Shown piece after piece: positions 6,671 through 8,642 of a DNA stretch of 8,642 nucleotides. The position numbers were made by a program, and so were the translations under genes. This stretch comes from CAZKDV01 sp964551645 (GTDB lineage: Bacteria; Bacteroidota; Bacteroidia; Bacteroidales; DTU049): assembly GCA_964551645.1 (NCBI GenBank), contig CAZKDV010000097.1, forward strand, positions 1-8,642, in the 5' to 3' direction. Position 1 is the stretch's first letter. The number at the start of each line of letters is the position of its first letter. The notes beneath the pieces were generated by a model. The model did not search any database. It was given only the letters and a program-made list of their open reading frames with translations, and was not told the origin of the DNA.

Positions 6671-6683
6671 GAGCCAAATAAAA

Positions 6684-6722
6684 AAACCGATCTCGAAAAT
6701 TCAAGACCGGTTTCTTATTTTA
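6684..6722. terminator. Bidirectional terminator between ispE and the convergent secreted-protein gene
   Basis: AAACCGATCTCG (6684-6695) pairs with CAAGACCGGTTT (6702-6713), giving 10 of 12 base pairs around a 6-base loop. On the + strand a T-rich tail (6711-6722) follows. On the - strand the A tract just left of the hairpin (6677-6686, with one T) becomes a T tract, so the same hairpin can stop transcription arriving from both sides. The + strand stem starts 14 bases after the ispE stop. Confidence 0.8.
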
Positions 6723-6753
6723 TTATGAAAACACAATTAGTTATCAGTTCTGA

Positions 6754-8642
6754 TTATTGAACCGAAACTTTCTTTACTACTGTTTGTTTATCGGTGATAA
6801 CTCTTACTAAATAAACTCCGCGAGATAAACCACTTAGGTTTGTCTTGGCTGAAACTGAAGTGAAAACCTCTGAACCCAAAATATCATAAACAACTACTTG
6901 TTTCAACACTGATGTTTGAAGATTGTCAACATACAAAATGTTGTTATGAGACCACACAACTATGTCATCTGCACTAAATTCAGGAGTGGAAACAGTAGAT
7001 TGGTCTAAAATCTCAAATCTGTCTAAATTATCATCGCTAAGCGCTGTAAATGAATATTCTGTGTTAGCCAAAATAATTAAATCTGCAAATCTATCACGAA
7101 CTACAGGTTTAAAGGACTGAACCATAGTTTCTGCAAACTCAAGAATGTATTCAGAATCTGCTCCTACTTGCAAATAAACTATCATACCTTGTAATTTGTC
7201 AAGAGAATTAACTGCTTGTGCCGTAAGCCTTTGACTAAAACCATCAATAATCTTAACTGTATGTAATTGGGGAGCCTCTGCGACACCATCAAATTTCACT
7301 GCATCATAGTCATAATCGTAGCCGTCTGCTGCATCTGCTCGATAAAGAACATAACATTCATCTGAATAGTTGTTACCACTAACTTTAATTACAATATTGT
7401 CATCTATTACTGGCTCATCACGGAAAGTTACAGTACTGTGAAGACGAGCTCCTTTCTTGATAATCAATGACGGATTAGAATTAGAAGTTTGAATGAAGAA
7501 TGATTGACCTAAAGCAATTTCTGAATTTGCTGATGACATCCCATAGTTAGGGTTATAGACGATATAGTTGCCCGCTTCACCGCTAAACATCTGAATGTTA
7601 TTTGTTACATTAACTCTTTCCCACATAGTATTGTCGTTTGGAGACCATTTGATAGCTGAGGGGTAAGGATTACCTACTAAATTGTATCCCCACATAGAAG
7701 GAGGCAATCCAGAATCTTTGTGGTGAGTAACTGGTAATGAAATATCTTCATTGTTAATTTTACCCTGGAAGGTTCTGGTTTCTGCTTCTTCATAAGTCCA
7801 AACACTATATCCCTTGCCTACAACTAATGCTTGAGCAGGAGAAACTATGAAGCTACCCCACACATTCTTACTCTCATCATAGTCGCGAATCCACATATTA
7901 TTAAATACGGATACTTTCGCACTTTGAACAGGGCTTGAAACCATGTGCCAGAAGTTGCCACTTACATAACGGTCAATTTTATATGTACCTGTACCACTTT
8001 CGTTGCCATCAACTATTAATGAACCATCTTGCGTTTTGTGGATTGAACCATTTGGATCTTTAATACTCTTAATGTACAATAAGCCATTGTTAGTCATGTT
8101 GCCATTGACTGTCAATCCTTTGTTAGCATCAATGGTTACACTTGCATCTTTTGCTATTAACATGTCCTTACATTCAGCTGGGGCTAATTTGATATTGTTA
8201 ATGATTGGATAGTGGGTGGCTCCGGCTGGAATCACAACATCGTTTGCATAGGTTGGGGCATAGGTTGAAGTCGTTACTCCTACTTCTAACCACCAATTGT
8301 CTGCTTTATTCCAATCGTTGTCAGTAGCTGTAGTTTTCCATGTGAGAGTGGCATCGCTTGGCTGAGGCATAACTGTAAACGAATAAGTTGCACAGCCTGC
8401 AGCTTCTGATGTCTCTGTTTTAGGTAGTATCTGCCATTGATATTGTTTACCAAATTCTAAACTTGGTTTGTATGTATTTACTCCTATGCCTGTAGTTTCT
8501 TTATATGTCATTGAGCCAACTTCACCAAAGTAAACTCTATAAGAAACACCTTCGCCTTGCAATGGTTCCCAAGCTAATAATTGCGATGGGGAAACATTAG
8601 TGGCGCCATTTTCTGGGGCTAACAACTCTGTACAGTGAACAT
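6754..8642 (-). CDS. Type IX-secreted multidomain surface protein with Fn3-like module, N-terminus outside window
   Basis: The frame is open to the right edge, so this is the C-terminal part (628 complete codons) of a longer protein. A TTG at 8623-8625 is an internal Leu codon, not a start; VHCTEL precedes it. Numbering from the first complete codon, residues about 3-93 form an Fn3-like module of the Bacteroidota type (CTELLAPENGATNVSPSQLL, YRVYFGE, YQWQILPK), with Cys3 and Cys83 likely bridged. Next comes a Trp-rich segment (DWNKADNWW, about 108-116) and a beta-rich stretch with DVVIPAG. A module common in T9SS cargo follows, with NFWHMVSSPV (about 219) and YNLVGNPYPSAIKW (about 309). The last 75 or so residues are a type A C-terminal sorting domain (YDILGSEVF, LSRGVYLVRV, ending VVKKVSVQ). 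That domain directs export through the outer membrane by the Por/T9SS machinery and is usually cleaved on attachment. No catalytic motif is visible, so an adhesin, structural or carried-enzyme role cannot be decided. Confidence 0.9.
   Translation of the reverse strand, partial: VHCTELLAPENGATNVSPSQLLAWEPLQGEGVSYRVYFGEVGSMTYKETTGIGVNTYKPSLEFGKQYQWQILPKTETSEAAGCATYSFTVMPQPSDATLTWKTTATDNDWNKADNWWLEVGVTTSTYAPTYANDVVIPAGATHYPIINNIKLAPAECKDMLIAKDASVTIDANKGLTVNGNMTNNGLLYIKSIKDPNGSIHKTQDGSLIVDGNESGTGTYKIDRYVSGNFWHMVSSPVQSAKVSVFNNMWIRDYDESKNVWGSFIVSPAQALVVGKGYSVWTYEEAETRTFQGKINNEDISLPVTHHKDSGLPPSMWGYNLVGNPYPSAIKWSPNDNTMWERVNVTNNIQMFSGEAGNYIVYNPNYGMSSANSEIALGQSFFIQTSNSNPSLIIKKGARLHSTVTFRDEPVIDDNIVIKVSGNNYSDECYVLYRADAADGYDYDYDAVKFDGVAEAPQLHTVKIIDGFSQRLTAQAVNSLDKLQGMIVYLQVGADSEYILEFAETMVQSFKPVVRDRFADLIILANTEYSFTALSDDNLDRFEILDQSTVSTPEFSADDIVVWSHNNILYVDNLQTSVLKQVVVYDILGSEVFTSVSAKTNLSGLSRGVYLVRVITDKQTVVKKVSVQ
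6757..6981 (-). other. T9SS type A C-terminal sorting domain
   Basis: This is the coding segment for the final 75 residues of the secreted protein. It has the expected short beta-sandwich pattern: an N-terminal strand (NNILYVDNL), a central strand with the YDILG motif, the LSGLSRGVYLVRV core, and a terminal basic strand (VVKKVSVQ) at the extreme C-terminus. The boundary with the preceding region is approximate. Confidence 0.85.

Noticed and set aside
8003..8212. Open frame on the + strand opposite the type IX secreted protein
   Set aside because: It is an antisense shadow of a well-supported coding frame, and its hydrophobic look comes from the complement of Asn/Asp/Lys-rich codons.
8623..8625. 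TTG as the start of the secreted protein
   Set aside because: The frame continues open to the window edge with VHCTE, which supplies the first Cys of the Fn3-like module. A signal peptide is also absent, so the true start lies outside.

Overview
The window looks like a chromosomal segment from a low-GC member of the Bacteroidota, probably an anaerobic or facultative Bacteroidales-like organism. Four things point there. The large surface or secreted protein at the right ends in a type IX secretion (Por) C-terminal sorting domain. Possible promoters carry the Bacteroidota TAnnTTTG -7 element. Starts have A-rich leaders rather than Shine-Dalgarno sites. Methylmalonyl-CoA mutase is encoded as the heterodimeric mutA-mutB pair. 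No mobile element, CRISPR array or tRNA was seen. No gene-free stretch exceeds about 190 bases once the RNase P RNA is counted.

Left end (1-231): the 3' part of the RNase P RNA gene (rnpB, + strand, 5' end outside the window), followed by an intrinsic terminator. It converges on the methylmalonyl-CoA mutase operon.

Methylmalonyl-CoA mutase operon (232-4230, - strand): mutA (small subunit), then mutB (large catalytic subunit), joined by a 4-base ATGA stop/start overlap. mutB is intact with all key residues. mutA is split into two overlapping reading frames. The junction lacks about 8 residues that the family normally has, which fits a short out-of-frame deletion of roughly 23-26 bases. If real, this would interrupt the B12-dependent interconversion of succinyl-CoA and methylmalonyl-CoA used in propionate metabolism.

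Divergent + strand group (4392-6670): a small exported, probable outer-membrane beta-barrel protein of unknown function; prmC (release-factor glutamine methyltransferase) 6 bases downstream; and ispE (CDP-ME kinase of the non-mevalonate isoprenoid pathway) after a 74-base gap. The first two are almost certainly one transcription unit. ispE may be co-transcribed or have its own weak promoter.

Right end (6671-8642): a bidirectional terminator hairpin separates ispE from a convergent - strand gene. That gene encodes a large type IX-secreted protein with an Fn3-like module and is cut off at its N-terminus by the window edge.

I see no clear evidence of a novel multi-gene system. The most notable observation is the mutA lesion and its likely consequences.
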